DNA of 64,000 bases. Source: Triatoma infestans. Taxonomy: Eukaryota > Arthropoda > Insecta > Hemiptera > Reduviidae. The notes beneath the pieces are model-generated. The model saw only the letters and a program-made list of their open reading frames with translations, had not been told where the DNA came from and did no database searches. Positions 24,178-35,960 of this stretch are shown here, one piece after another. The stretch spans positions 122,228 to 186,227 of the forward strand of contig JAAEAF010006122.1 of the NCBI GenBank assembly GCA_011037195.1. The letters are read 5' to 3'. A program made the translations under genes and the position numbers. Every line of letters starts with the position of its first letter. Position 1 is the first letter of the stretch.

Positions 24178-24536
24178 NNNNNNNNNNNNNNNNNNNNNNN
24201 NNNNNNNNNNNNNNNNNNNNNNNNNNNNNNNNNNNNNNNNNNNNNNNNNNNNNNNNNNNNNNNNNNNNNNNNNNNNNNNNNNNNNNNNNNNNNNNNNNNN
24301 NNNNNNNNNNNNNNNNNNNNNNNNNNNNNNNNNNNNNNNNNNNNNNNNNNNNNNNNNNNNNNNNNNNNNNNNNNNNNNNNNNNNNNNNNNNNNNNNNNNN
24401 NNNNNNNNNNNNNNNNNNNNNNNNNNNNNNNNNNNNNNNNNNNNNNNNNNNNNNNNNNNNNNNNNNNNNNNNNNNNNNNNNNNNNNNNNNNNNNNNNNNN
24501 NNNNNNNNNNNNNNNNNNNNNNNNNNNNNNNNNNNN
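24178..24536. other. Assembly gap (359 N)
   Basis: Undetermined bases. Long open frames across it are artefacts of N. The right edge joins directly to a duplicated segment. Confidence 1.
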
Positions 24537-26844
24537 GAAAGTATTTGATATTTCCAGCGTTATTGTTACAGAGTTACGAATTTTTACAATTCCTGTTTAG
24601 TTTAATCGAATATTGATTTGAGTTTATATGGTTGCTAATCTTATTCGGTTCAATTAGAAAAGCATTGAGTGTCGATATATATTTTTCTTATATACCAATT
24701 GCTGGCCATTAATTTAATTAAAATTAGTATTTTATTATGAACTGGATGAATTAGTATTATTATGAATATGGATGATTATAACTTGCCCGACTTTATGAAT
24801 CGATATAAATTATTCCAGACTTGGTTTGTTAAAAAAGGAATGTAAGGTACTAGATGTGTTGACCGGGGATAATAGAGGTAAAAGTTTCAACCTTCTAAGC
24901 AAATATCTCAGTGGTCTTTCATCCACCTACAATGCCACCTTCAATTTATGCTTCAATACAGTAACCTTCTCTTTTGTACTGTTTAAAGATGGAGATGACG
25001 CCTACTGTTTGTATTTCTTGAAATTATTTTAAATTCTTTTAAATTACTTTTTATAGTTAAGTAGATTATTATAACATTTTTGAAAAATACTGAGTTGGCC
25101 GTGACCCACATCCGAGGGTACCTATAATAAGGCAGCAGACCTTAATTAAGCTATTGTGCCCCTCGATATTTGTTTACATTGCTTTCTCATTATCCCTAAT
25201 AACAGTGTTAATGATATTTCCTTTTTCAAATTCAGCACAAGAAATTCCACGCCAATTTATTGCATTTAATTGCCAAGCCAATCTCTCACTAAGTATATCT
25301 ACTGCAAGTCCCGTTTTATGTAGATGTGTCTAAAAGAAGATCGGGAAGTTTAGTGGGAGATTACCGATGTTGGATAGGTGTCACAGCCGTGTAGCCTTTA
25401 TCGTTATCCAGCCCATGGATACAGTGAAATGGGATATTGTGAAAACACATAGTTATGATTAATACCACAATCAAATGGTAGAAGATCTATCACACATGCA
25501 GGTCAGGCTATATGATATACAATTTTGATGGCTTTAATAAACTTGATTAAAGGTTATGATTTCCATATATATTCCACGTTATCCTTATCTCCAGCCTGAC
25601 AGTATAAGTCATTTCCAGCAGCTCAGAATAAGCTGCACAAACTTTACTGAAAACCCCTTTTATTGTAAATTATCAAAGTTCAACAAAGACAGAAAGTATT
25701 TGATATTTCCAGCGTTATTGTTACAGAGTTACGAATTTTTACAATTCCTGTTTAGTTTAATCGAATATTGATTTGAGTTTATATGGTTGCTAATCTTATT
25801 CGGTTCAATTAGAAAAGCATTGAGTGTCGATATATATTTTTCTTATATACCAATTGCTGGCCATTAATTTAATTAAAATTAGTATTTTATTATGAACTGG
25901 ATGAATTAGTATTATTATGAATATGGATGATTATAACTTGCCCGACTTTATGAATCGATATAAATTATTCCAGACTTGGTTTGTTAAAAAAGGAATGTAA
26001 GGTACTAGATGTGTTGACCGGGGATAATAGAGGTAAAAGTTTCAACCTTCTAAGCAAATATCTCAGTGGTCTTTCATCCACCTACAATGCCACCTTCAAT
26101 TTATGCTTCAATACAGTAACCTTCTCTTTTGTACTGTTTAAAGATGGAGATGACGCCTACTGTTTGTATTTCTTGAAATTATTTTAAATTCTTTTAAATT
26201 ACTTTTTATAGTTAAGTAGATTATTATAACATTTTTGAAAAATACTGAGTTGGCCGTGACCCACATCCGAGGGTACCTATAATAAGGCAGCAGACCTTAA
26301 TTAAGCTATTGTGCCCCTCGATATTTGTTTACATTGCTTTCTCATTATCCCTAATAACAGTGTTAATGATATTTCCTTTTTCAAATTCAGCACAAGAAAT
26401 TCCACGCCAATTTATTGCATTTAATTGCCAAGCCAATCTCTCACTAAGTATATCTACTGCAAGTCCCGTTTTATGTAGATGTGTCTAAAAGAAGATCGGG
26501 AAGTTTAGTGGGAGATTACCGATGTTGGATAGGTGTCACAGCCGTGTAGCCTTTATCGTTATCCAGCCCATGGATACAGTGAAATGGGATATTGTGAAAA
26601 CACATAGTTATGATTAATACCACAATCAAATGGTAGAAGATCTATCACACATGCAGGTCAGGCTATATGATATACAATTTTGATGGCTTTAATAAACTTG
26701 ATTAAAGGTTATGATTTCCATATATATTCCACGTTATCCTTATCTCCAGCCTGACAGTATAAGTCATTTCCAGCAGCTCAGAATAAGCTGCACAAACTTT
26801 ACTGAAAACCCCTTTTATTGTAAATTATCAAAGTTCAACAAAGA
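24537..26844 (+). repeat. Tandem duplication, two identical 1153-bp copies
   Basis: 24537-25689 and 25692-26844 match at every position I compared, with a period of 1155 bp. The first copy begins exactly at the gap edge; the second ends where the two diverge at 25690 versus 26845. The unit holds no recognisable gene; its best frame (24826-25032, repeated at 25981-26187) has no domain. Identity plus the neighbouring gap makes an assembly duplication as likely as a real recent one. Confidence 0.95.
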
Positions 26845-27583
26845 ATGAATTTGGGCCAATTAAAGTAAATTCGTTATAGGTGTGGATGTTAGATATGTAG
26901 CGGAAGTGACATTATAGATTCAGAAGGGTCTGAAAAAGCTGAGTGTACTGTGTCTGTATACTATAATGCTGAGTAAACAGAAGGGATTGATAGTTAAGCG
27001 ATAAGCGGTCTGGTAGAGTTGAAATTGTAAGATGTGTAAAGGTAACTTCTTGAAATTGTGCTAGTTAGAACTCTTGAACGTTTAAGTTTTATTATTATAA
27101 TTATTCATCTGTGGGAAGGGACCAAACCCTACGTTATCCAAAGCACCACTAGGCCCATATAGCTGCCCCAAAGAAAAACAATAACAAACCGAGTCTAGAA
27201 CAAAAATCCAGACCGGGGTGTAACCCAGCTTAGATCAGAACATTCTTAACAAATCGGACCATAATCTTAAAGGAGAATAGCGTTATTCCACAGACATCCT
27301 GTGTCGACTAACAGTCCTGAACCTAATTTCCTCATAACCCAAGCAAGCCGTCATAAAATGGATGGCTGTTATCCTCTGTCTCTAAAACTATAAAAAAGGA
27401 GTCTGACACGTGTCCCGTTACCCAGAACGGCTAATTATGTATCCAACCAATTGTCTGAGAGAGGACTTTGAAAAACACAGACTTTGAAAGACACCGCAAT
27501 ATCTCACTAACAGTACTGTCCGGACACCCTATGAGCATCTTAGACTGCCGACGACAAATCACTGAGATCATCCATTGGGAATA

Positions 27584-28671
27584 GGGGCTTGTTAGGGTGG
27601 TGCTTGTTGTTTGTTACAGGGGCATGTTGATACAGTGTAATTTTTGAAAAATTCGGCTGAGAGAAGCACTTCCTAAGTGGTCAAAGTTGAGAGATATGCG
27701 AGTGCTGTTTGTTGTAACCAGTTCCCGCTCAGATTCTGTTGCATATGGCTGCATTGTTGACTTTCATCGAAATATCATAGTGAAAGCTACATTTTATTAT
27801 TGATACCGAAACCTGTGATCCGAAAACTACTAAAGGTAAGGCTTTCATACTTATGCTGTTAATTCATACATCCTTAATAATTTCAATCCAATATGATTGC
27901 GCTAGTATTCTTTGATCTATGTGTTCCACGGATTAATTAGTGAAATAGCGTCAGTGGGGTTAGTTGTTACATTTGGTTGAAACTTACTCCACTGCATATC
28001 TTAAATCAAATCACGGCAGATCTTAAAGGAAATGAAGCTAAATCAAGAAAAATGAGAAAAAGTCTGTGTCTTCAAAGCTGCGAACAAGAATCAAAAAAAT
28101 AATTTGCCATCATTAAGTTCCGGCGTAGAAGATGAAGACTGGCTGAAATGTCTAAAACCATGGTAGCAGTCAAAAGGTGGAGAAAATTGGGTTGAATGCA
28201 TGCAGTGCAATAGATGGCAAAATTCAAAATGTGTTAAATATGACCCTAGATATATTTGTCACAATTTCAACTCGGAATTAGAGATGGGTAGTGACAGTGA
28301 ATAGAAAGAGAATGAATGTTCGAGCATTTAAGTTTGTAATAATCCGTGTTTAGATTATAATCAAGCTGTTATTATTATTAAAATAAAGATCTGATAATTT
28401 GTTTATTGAACATATTTCAGGTTTATTACTTTAAAATAAACACCCAAACATGTATTTTATATATTGTAACAACTTACCCTCCGTATGTAACAACAAGCCC
28501 CACCGAAGGGCACGTTATTACAGTATGCGCATTTTAATAGTATTTGAAAAAATATATATAATTAGTAGAAATAAATGAGACAACTAAATTAATTTTCAGC
28601 AATTTTGAGTGCAACATACAGCAATTAAAAAATGTTAACTGAAATTTGTAACAACAAGCCCCATCCTCCCC
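27584..28671 (+). mobile_element. pogo/Tigger-type DNA element, 1088 bp, internally deleted
   Basis: Flanked by TA on both sides (27582-27583, 28672-28673). Its ends are inverted versions of each other: the right end reads 'gtaacaacaagccccatcc' and the left end contains its complement, somewhat rearranged. The better-preserved left end is in the related copy at 32436, which pairs with the right end over more than 25 bp with about one mismatch. TA duplication and a transposase with a Cys/His tail (28128-28304) fit a Tc1-mariner superfamily element of the pogo/Tigger branch. At 1.1 kb it lacks most of the transposase. It sits inside copy B of the I-like element. Confidence 0.75.
28128..28304 (+). 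pseudogene. Transposase C-terminal zinc-binding tail, one stop
   Basis: A 59-codon stretch ending at TAG 28302, with one internal TAG at 28164-28166. It reads 'EDEDWLKCLKPW', the stop, then 'SKGGENWVECMQCNRW' and 'YICHNF'. This C..C..W...C...YIC spacing is like the zinc-finger tail found at the end of some pogo/Tigger-type transposases. Family is inferred from this pattern, the ends and the TA sites; the catalytic DDE domain is not present. Confidence 0.6.
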
Positions 28672-30155
28672 TATCTATATGTAAAACTATCCATGACTGG
28701 AAGCTTGAAAGGCATGTCTTAAGGCACACCGACAGGGAGCTCGTGTCCAATGAAAGGGAGAGAAGCGCCAATGGCAAACCTATCCACCTCTTCATTCTCA
28801 AAAATTTCCAATTGAGCTAGACTAGACCACATTTTCGCATCTAGAACCAGACTAGAAATGCGTATTTCAAGGAAGAAACTGACTGGCATTCTTCGAATCT
28901 TCTAGACCTTTCTAGTATCAAGAGTAGAAGACTTAGCCGTAAATTTGAGAATCAAGTCGATGGAAACTGGCGATCAAACTCCCCCAATTAAGAGTAATAA
29001 TAAAAATGACCTGCTATATGGAAGGTTTGCTCCTTCACGGACTATTGCGCCACATTTTTTTTTTCTTATTGTTATATGAGGAATAGTGTAGGTGCTTTGT
29101 TTTTTTTTTAAATAATCGGAGTAATTTGACCGTGAAGTTACTATTATACTACAGTATGTTAAATTATCTATGGAGAATATCTGGTCCATAAAATTTTACA
29201 TCCAGTTCTCTTTCTTAAGAAATGAGCATATCACTAAAATAGCTTAATTTTATTTACAATAAATATCCAAAAATGTTTTAAAATTACTTTTTATTTAAAA
29301 AAAAAAATCTGGTGTGAAACACTCACACAACTTTCTCATACTCCAGTTCTCAAAATGATAATTGACAAATTTTATAGTTTGTGTACCAAATTTAATGAAA
29401 TTCGTCGAAAACTGAAAAAACTGTTCAGTAAAAGCGCACTTCCGGTTTATTAATTTTCTTGAAACTCGGAATTTCAGCCATCTATTTATTTCTAACTAAT
29501 TATGGTTTGGATGATAGAATTGTATAATCAACTAGGATAGCACTTTGATGAAAATCTAACCCCACCCCTCCCCTAAAAATGCCCTCTTAAAAGAAATTTC
29601 CCAGAGAAATGTTTTAGATAAAAGTTGTAGATCTTTGCATGCTTAGTTTATATACGAAGTTTCAAAAAAATCGTCAGAGCCATTTTTGAGAAAATTGCGA
29701 AAAAGTGAACAAATCATTTAGTAAAGTGGTAAAGTAAACGCACTTCCGGTTATGCGATTTTTTTCAAACTCGGTATTTCAACAACATATTTAATTTTAAT
29801 TAACATTATTTAGATGACAGAATTGTCTAATAAAGTGAAATAGCACTTTAGATGGAAACCTAACCCCACCCCTCCCCCAAAAGTGCCCTTCAATGTATTT
29901 TCTCGGAGAAATGTTTCATATAAAAGTTCTAGCTCTTTGTATGTGTAGTTGATATACCAAGTTTAAAGAAAATCGTCGGAGTCATTTTTTTGAGAAAATC
30001 GCAAAAAAGTAAAAATACCAATCAGTAAAGTGGTATTTCCAGTTGAGGCATTTTGACAGATAACGTAGGGTCTGAACCCATGGTGATACCTAAACAGAAT
30101 AATATCAAGTTTCAACTTTTTACGGTTTTTCGTTTTTGAGCTATGCTGTTCACGT

Positions 30156-30187
<32 letters not shown>

Positions 30188-30190
<3 letters not shown>

Positions 30191-30387
30191 ATTTGCTAAA
30201 AACCACTTTTTTGGACTCAGAGGACCTCAAAACGGATATTTCCGGTGAAAACTCGATATCGAAAATTTGACACGATTACAATACTTCACCATTTGCTAAA
30301 AACCACTTTTTTGGACTCAGAGGACCATAAAACGGATATTTCTGGTGAAAACTCGATATCGAAAATTTGACACGATTACAACACTTT
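30188..30387 (+). repeat. Two tandem 100-bp units in the H 3' end
   Basis: 'accatttgctaaaaaccac' begins at 30188 and again at 30288, and the units differ at only a few positions. Copy 7 has a single unit, so this duplication arose in copy 6 or a close source. Confidence 0.9.
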
Positions 30388-30410
30388 CTCTTACTAGGAG
30401 TACGAGAAAG
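30384..30410 (+). other. 3'-terminal hairpin of H copy 6
   Basis: 'ctttctcttact' pairs with 'agtacgagaaag' around the loop 'agg', with one mismatch pair. Copy 7 has a perfect 8-bp stem at the same place (39620-39638). A hairpin just before the 3' end is a hallmark of rolling-circle transposons. Confidence 0.8.
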
Positions 30411-30414
30411 TAAA

Positions 30415-32160
30415 AAAAACAGTTGCTCGGTATCCATGGTTACATACCTACTTGTTTAGCAAATCTGAAACATAAGAGCTCTCATTATTTTCATAGCAAT
30501 AATGTTAATGCCAGATATTTTTATTCAATAAAAACACTCCCTCCCTTCAAACGATAGGTACTATAATAAATTATCTTTTAAATATTTATTAAATAAAAAT
30601 TGTTTTTCATAAAAATAAAAAAGTATCTGGTAGTTTAATAATATATATCTTTAGGAAATAAGAGATAAACACAATGCATTGCTTTTAACGTAGATTAGGT
30701 ATAGCCTAGGTTGGTATGTGTGTGTGTGTGTGTGTCTTTTTTTTTTTTTTACTTTAGCTTTTTCACAAAGATTGAAGTTAAACAATGGAGGAAAATGTTT
30801 GCCCCCATTTGTTTGTACAAAGTATGGACGTACGTCTCTTTTTCTCATTTTGTCTTATTCCTTCCAAGTGAGAATGTAGAGAATTTCTTTTTAATATGAG
30901 GAGGTAATTGTGATTTATATTTTTGTTAGAGAAATGGGGGTAGATAGAGAAGTGTGACGATGGGAGCGCAGCGGTGACTACTTTCACCGTCTGCGCGCTA
31001 GAAGTTGGTGTTAAAACAGAAAAAAAAGAAGGAAGAAACAGCCGGAGAATAGTACTAATACCACCACGTGGGGAGGTGGGGCTATTCGCCCTCCATGTCT
31101 AACACAGTGCTATATATTAATTAGCCTTCTCTAGTCGACTAAAACAGGTTGTTTTTTTTCCTGCTTTTTTTTTTCCTTTTTTAAATGAAGCTGTGTATTG
31201 TAGTTGTGAACAGAGAGCGGCACCTTGCTGGCGAATTAACATTTATCCAGGTAGATTGTAAATGAAAGACTCTGAGTGGGTGTATGTGTGTGTGTGCCTG
31301 TGGGATGGAATAAGCAGAAAAGAAGGTTCATTCAATCAAGGTGCGTTAAGCGAACAATAGAGAACCATGGTACTGCTATTGTACCATTCTATTGAACTTG
31401 CCGGATGCCGGAAGCATGGTATTGCCCGCCCTTTACACACCTTGTTTCAACCTTATTTTTCAATCCTATATATATCTAGTTTTTTTTTTTTTTATACTCA
31501 TAATCCAAACGTATCTTCCGTCACAATAATAACATATCGCTTTCATTGTTTATTGATTTTTGCAATTTATCTTAATATCCAATCACATCCGGTGGTGTTT
31601 AACAATATTTATATTTATAAATTATTTCTATAAATTCTATTATTTTTTATCATTATATATAACAATTTATACAATGAGATAATAAAAATAAAAAAATGTT
31701 AGACAACCGGAAGAATGTAAAATTACGAACAATACACGTCATCATTGTCAAGTGATAGACATGCCAATCAGCCATTGAGATTCATTAAAGGTTAATATAC
31801 TAATATTGTTAAAATAGCACAATAAGTGCCATATGTTATAAGTAAGTTAGATTTAACTAATTGTTAAAATGTACAACAGTAGATAACTAATAACAAGAAA
31901 ATATAAAATAACCAGAACTAGCTAATCTATTTTTTAAACCAATTAAAAACGAAAATTTGAAATAATTAATAGCTAAATAATTTAAGTATTTAAGAAATAA
32001 GCAAGTATTACAGAAAATGGTCCATTGAGTACGAGTAATCAAAATGCCTCAAAGGTAAATTTTACATCTCCCTACAGCCGACAATCCCAAAAAAACCTTG
32101 GTTCACTGACTTACCAGAAAGTAGAAGTTTCTTTACAACTATGACCAGACTTCGTTTCAA
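30415..32160. other. AT-rich sequence, nothing recognised
   Basis: Short TG tracts near 30716-30734 and 31279-31295 and T-runs. The plus frame 31367-31633 has no known domain. Confidence 0.5.
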
Positions 32161-32164
32161 CCAT

Positions 32165-32435
32165 AACTTCCTCATAACCCAAGCAAGCCGTCATAAGATG
32201 GATGGCTGTTATCCTCTGTCTCTAAAACTTTAAAAAAGGATTCTGACACGTGTCCCGTTACCCAGAACGGCTAATTAGGTAGCTAATAAGGTATCCAAGC
32301 AATTGTCTGAGAGAGGACTTTGAAAAACACAGACTTTGAAAGACATAGCAATATCTCACTAACAGTACTGTCCGGACACCCTATGAGCATTTTAGACTGC
32401 CGACGACAAATCACTGTGATCATCCATTGGGAATA
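32165..32435 (-). pseudogene. I-like RNase H fragment, copy C
   Basis: Near-identical to 27320-27583, the part of copy B on the left of the pogo element, and in the same orientation. The minus frame 32283-32555 runs through it into the pogo element and is therefore a chimera. It carries a small insertion ('gtagctaataag', about 32278) not in copy B. Because it shares the exact pogo junction, it derives from the same insertion event. Confidence 0.8.
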
Positions 32436-32906
32436 GGGGAGGGTGGGGCTTGTTGTTACAGTGTAATTTTTAAAAAATCGGCTGAGAGAAGCACTTCCTG
32501 AGAGATATGCGAGTGCTGTTTGTAGTAACCAGTTCCCGCTAAGATTCTGTTGCAAATGGCGGCCTTGTCTGACTTTCCTCGAAATATCATAGGATATTTT
32601 TGAAAACCTACATTTTATTATTGAAACCGAAAGCTGTGATCTGAAAACTACTAAAGTTAAAGGCTTTCATACTTATGCTGTTAATTAATACATCCTTAAC
32701 AATAATTTCACTCCACTATGGTTGCGCTAGTATTCTTAGATCTATGTGTTCACGGATTAATTAGTGAAATAGCGTCAGTGGAGTTAGTTGTTACACTTGG
32801 TTGAAGCATGTTGTTACAGTGTAACAACTTTCTCCACTGCATATCTTAAATCAAATCACGGCTGATCTTAAAGGAAATGAAGCTAAATCAAGAAAAATGA
32901 GAAAAC
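32436..32906 (+). mobile_element. pogo-type element, truncated second copy
   Basis: Starts with a clean inverted end ('ggggagggtggggcttgttg') after TA at 32434-32435. It then follows 27584-28070 closely, with small indels. It stops matching at 32906, where a different retrotransposon fragment begins. The zinc-binding tail and right end are absent. Confidence 0.78.
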
Positions 32907-33161
32907 CCAACTAACCATCTGTTCCGTATAGGAATCTCAGTCAGCCCAGTATGCTCATGTCCGTCTGAATCAATCATAGACACCAACCGCTTGATTCTCG
33001 AATGTGTTAATCACCAAGAGGATAGAGATAAATTATGGAAGGCTATCATAAATGCAAAATGTACACTACTTGCCAATCTGCATACCATCTTCACAAAACC
33101 AAACCACCGATTATATTTGGCTATTTTCAATTTTATAAACAGAAACAAAATCACACTATGA
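32907..33161 (+). CDS. C terminus of a second non-LTR ORF2 (RNase H end), partial
   Basis: Eighty-four codons are open from the junction with the pogo element to TGA 33159-33161; the upstream part is missing. The product begins 'PTNHLFRIGISVSP' and continues with 'VCSCPSES' and 'RLILECVNH'. This matches the layout after the RNase H domain in I- or Jockey-type elements ('hLfriG...SP.C.C......H.l.EC'), although the His before ECV is Leu/Ile here. It differs clearly from the 15054 element. The lack of stops suggests it is younger than copies A-C, or chance over a short length. Confidence 0.55.
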   Translation, partial: PTNHLFRIGISVSPVCSCPSESIIDTNRLILECVNHQEDRDKLWKAIINAKCTLLANLHTIFTKPNHRLYLAIFNFINRNKITL

Positions 33162-33164
33162 AGT

Positions 33165-35200
33165 TAAAAAGCAAATAGTATGAGTAGAACTAGAACAATT
33201 TATACTTACCATCAACAACAAACACCTTACCACCAGCCGCAGCTAAAAGGCCGATGAAAGCCGCAAGGAACCTGAACAGGGAATCTGGCTAATCTGCACA
33301 GGCAGGAAGCCAAGGAGAAAAAAAAAATTTTTAACGCTATTAACTCAGAAATTGAATTTCAATAATCGGAAGATGTCATTAGGAAATGACGAAACGTCCT
33401 GTGTATAGCACGATAAAATCCTAAAAACCACAGGAGTTTACTGTCACCAATTTCTCCATCGCCCCTGTGATAAACATTTTAATTAGTTGTACAGTAATGA
33501 TTAATTAATATTACAGTCACTGGCGACTCATACCGTCTATCAGAGCCTTGACTTCAAAAAATAACAGATCTAATTGACCTGCATCCCGCTATCCTAACTA
33601 ATGCGATTTGTTTTCTAATCCAGTTTCTGACTACTATAAAATTAAATAGGATAGCCGATATCTTCTGGCATTCTGTTTTACCGGAGTTCTGGTATTCTGT
33701 TTTCTTTATTTATTTTGGTTTTTCTTATTTTGTTTAGCTAGCCTGGTGCTATCATTCTGTATGGAACTCATGTTCTATATGAGAAGATAAAAAATGAGGT
33801 CACGTTTTTGGGGCGCCTCAATCTTCAACGCCTCGTCTTTCTCGAAGTTGTTGTGTAGTTTTTACTCCCTATCTTTCTTCCATATTTATTTACCGTCGTG
33901 GTGAGGACTGCATTAAGTGAATGTGTGTGTGCGCGCGTGTGTTTGTGTTTTGGTGAATTAGAGGAATGGTACCGTATGGCAGGAGGAGTAGGAGTCATTG
34001 AGTGGGGGGGGGGGACTTCCTTTCATTTCTCTTCCTCTTACTTATATTTATGTATGTGTGTATGAGTGAGTTTTATTGTGCATGGAATAGCACAATTGTG
34101 TAGGGTTTTAAAATCATGTCACGCTTGAGTTAGCTTTTCTTTATAGGCTACCAAGGTTATTGTAGTATAAGAGAAGGTATTGTATAGTATAGAGATAAAA
34201 GGGTGTAGGTTTACCTTCCGATTCTTCTGTACGTTTGTCCTTGTGTGTTTGTGTGTCTGTGCTTTTGCTGTTTTTTTCTTAATTAAACAGTGCAACAGGC
34301 TAAATGGAATTAAAACAATTGTGCGCGAAGTGTGTAGATGTTTCGTTGGTAAGTGGACTTTTTTTTTATTTTTACTTTTTACCATTGGTAAACTTTTCAC
34401 AAGGGGGTTTGAGAAAGAGAAAACAGAAAATAGTAGAAAACCGATTTACCGGAGTAAAAAAAACCGTATGGGATCCATTAAGACGAAGAAGTAGAAGAAG
34501 AAAAAGATAAGGGTACCATAAGAAAGAAAACATAGTGTTGTGAAAGCAACACAGGGGCTTGGTTGGTTGGTTTGCTTCATCAGACATATCTCTAGTGTTT
34601 GTGTAATAGTAGTAGTGATCGATCCAGCAGTGGCAGTCTCTCTTTCTCTCTCTCTCCTCTCTCTGTCTATCGTGGTGGACTTACCACCCTTCATTTCTTC
34701 CATGACTGAGAAGAATTCCTACAGTTCACGTGTGTGTTCACTAAATAGGAAACACCGGAGGGCTCAAACAGGTCGATATTTGAACCAACTTCCACCACCA
34801 ACAACAGTGACCAGAAAATCTTGGTCACTACCATTCAACATGCAACAGCTTGTTATATATAAACAACAATCCTTTCTTCATAAAAATGAAGTATTGATAT
34901 TTAAAGCCACTGCTGCCTTCATATTTTCGTTTTATTTATATATACATTTTTTTCCCCCCCAAAAAATGAGGGTTACCAGTTTAAAGTTTAACACGTGGCA
35001 CAATTATTGAACCATTCATAAACTGACTATCTTCAATTACTGCAAATTCTCCAATTTCTGTTGACACATTTTCTTCATTGTAGAAATTTTAAATCACATT
35101 ATTTGTTCTTAATGTTTTACTGGATTGTTATAAAAAAAGGCTTTTGGGCATAAACTATTTTATTTAAAAGTAAATATTAAAATTCTTAATTTACAAAACA
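33165..35200. other. AT-rich sequence with TG and CT tracts
   Basis: The first few hundred bases may be 3' untranslated sequence of the retrotransposon fragment. Further on are a run of ten G (about 34004-34014), TG-rich and CT-rich tracts (34640-34666). The frames at 34119-35010 overlap on both strands, have biased composition and show no domain. I see no gene. Confidence 0.5.
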
Positions 35201-35204
35201 TAAA

Positions 35205-35690
35205 CTTTTTCTACCACTTTTATCGACCTTTTTGCCAGCATTTCAGTTTGATGTTGGTACCATTCCTTTGATTTCGAGGCGAAAAACTACTCGCATTCTA
35301 ATCATACTACCTCATAATTTTCAATGTACCATCCTTTGACCTCGTGAGTCATACACCGGAAAAGACAGTAATCAGATGGTGCAACATTGGGGCTATAAAC
35401 AGGATGAAGCGAAACGCTTACTCCTTCAATCTCTGCTAATGTTATTTCAGTCAAACGTGGAAAATAGGCGGAAATGTTATCATGTTGCAAAATAGCTTTA
35501 TTTCATTTAATTAAAGAGGTGTATCTTGCTTTTAAGGCTTTGTCAACTCTTTCCTGAGGTTCATTATAAAGTTAAAAAAAAATATAGTTCTGCCCCCTAG
35601 TTAGAAATACGAAAAACCTTCAAAGTTTCCACCATACGCACAACATGAATTTTTGCCCAAACTAATATTGACTGATATTTGGTTTGGCTA
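35205..35690 (-). pseudogene. mariner transposase remnant 3 (C-terminal half)
   Basis: The minus frame 35302-35490 contains 'QHDNISAYF', 'HPVYSPNVAPSDYCLFRCM' and 'ENYEVV'. These match the mariner blocks 'HDNA..H', 'PYSPDLAPSDYHLF' and the following helix. The first block holds a catalytic Asp. Stops and frameshifts break the parts before and after. No inverted ends are recognised. Its sequence differs from mariners 1 and 2, so it is a third lineage. Confidence 0.85.
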
Positions 35691-35960
35691 TGTGTAGGAT
35701 GTTGAGAAGGAGAGAATTGAAGATAATTTAGGAAAGTGAAGAAACAATGAATAGAAATATAAACTGCAAGGACTTTCCACTCATTTTAAGTTAGATGAGA
35801 ATAAAGGTAGCGAGCAAGAGAGACAGACTGGCTGAATATAGAAAGTAGAATGATGTTGACTGACTAGTATCGAAAACTGTTGTTCCCTCTGTAGGGCTAG
35901 CTTCGCCTCTATTTATATCGAATTCTTCCTCCGTAGCTTGGCCTAGGTAAGGAGTATATG
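35690..35960 (+). repeat. LTR-like repeat D, copy 2
   Basis: 'gagagaattgaagataattta' and 'caatgaatagaaatataaactgcaaggacttt' match 50255-50580 once the SINE there is removed. Later 'tatttatatcgaattcttcctcc' occupies the place of the TATA-like region in the other copies. No coding sequence. Confidence 0.6.

Larger units (their letters stand above)
27090..28985 (-). pseudogene. I-like RNase H region, copy B, split by pogo element
   Basis: Read on the minus strand, 28985-28674 carries the part equivalent to 18200-18485 (including 'gaatgaagaggtgga' and 'cttccagtcatggatag'). After the pogo-type element it continues at 27581-27090 through the part equivalent to 18510-18985, ending in ATAATAATAA before the 3' edge. 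Stops break all frames. The two halves join collinearly with copy A, which proves they were one element. The TAA-like tail fits the I clade. Confidence 0.82.
29308..30413 (+). mobile_element. H repeat (Helentron-like), copy 6, full length
   Basis: Parts in order: an A-run and the 5' signature 'gtgtgaaacactcacac', which is itself an inverted repeat; inverted box 'actttctcatactcc' (29330-29344); core unit 1 from 29438 and unit 2 from 29742 (304 bp apart); a shortened third start near 30035; 'gagctatgctgttcac'; a (CA)n tract (about 30161-30188); a 100-bp terminal segment present twice (30188 and 30288); and a 3' hairpin (30384-30410) ending in the inverse of the 5' box. There is no protein-coding frame. 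This layout resembles non-autonomous Helentrons. Mobility is inferred from copy number and shared ends. Confidence 0.75.

Noticed and set aside
24161..24616. Open frames of 141-151 codons
   Set aside because: They are made of undetermined bases in the assembly gap.
34119..35010. Cluster of overlapping frames on both strands, one of 156 codons
   Set aside because: Biased composition from CT, TG and A tracts, no recognised domain, no splice context that I can defend.
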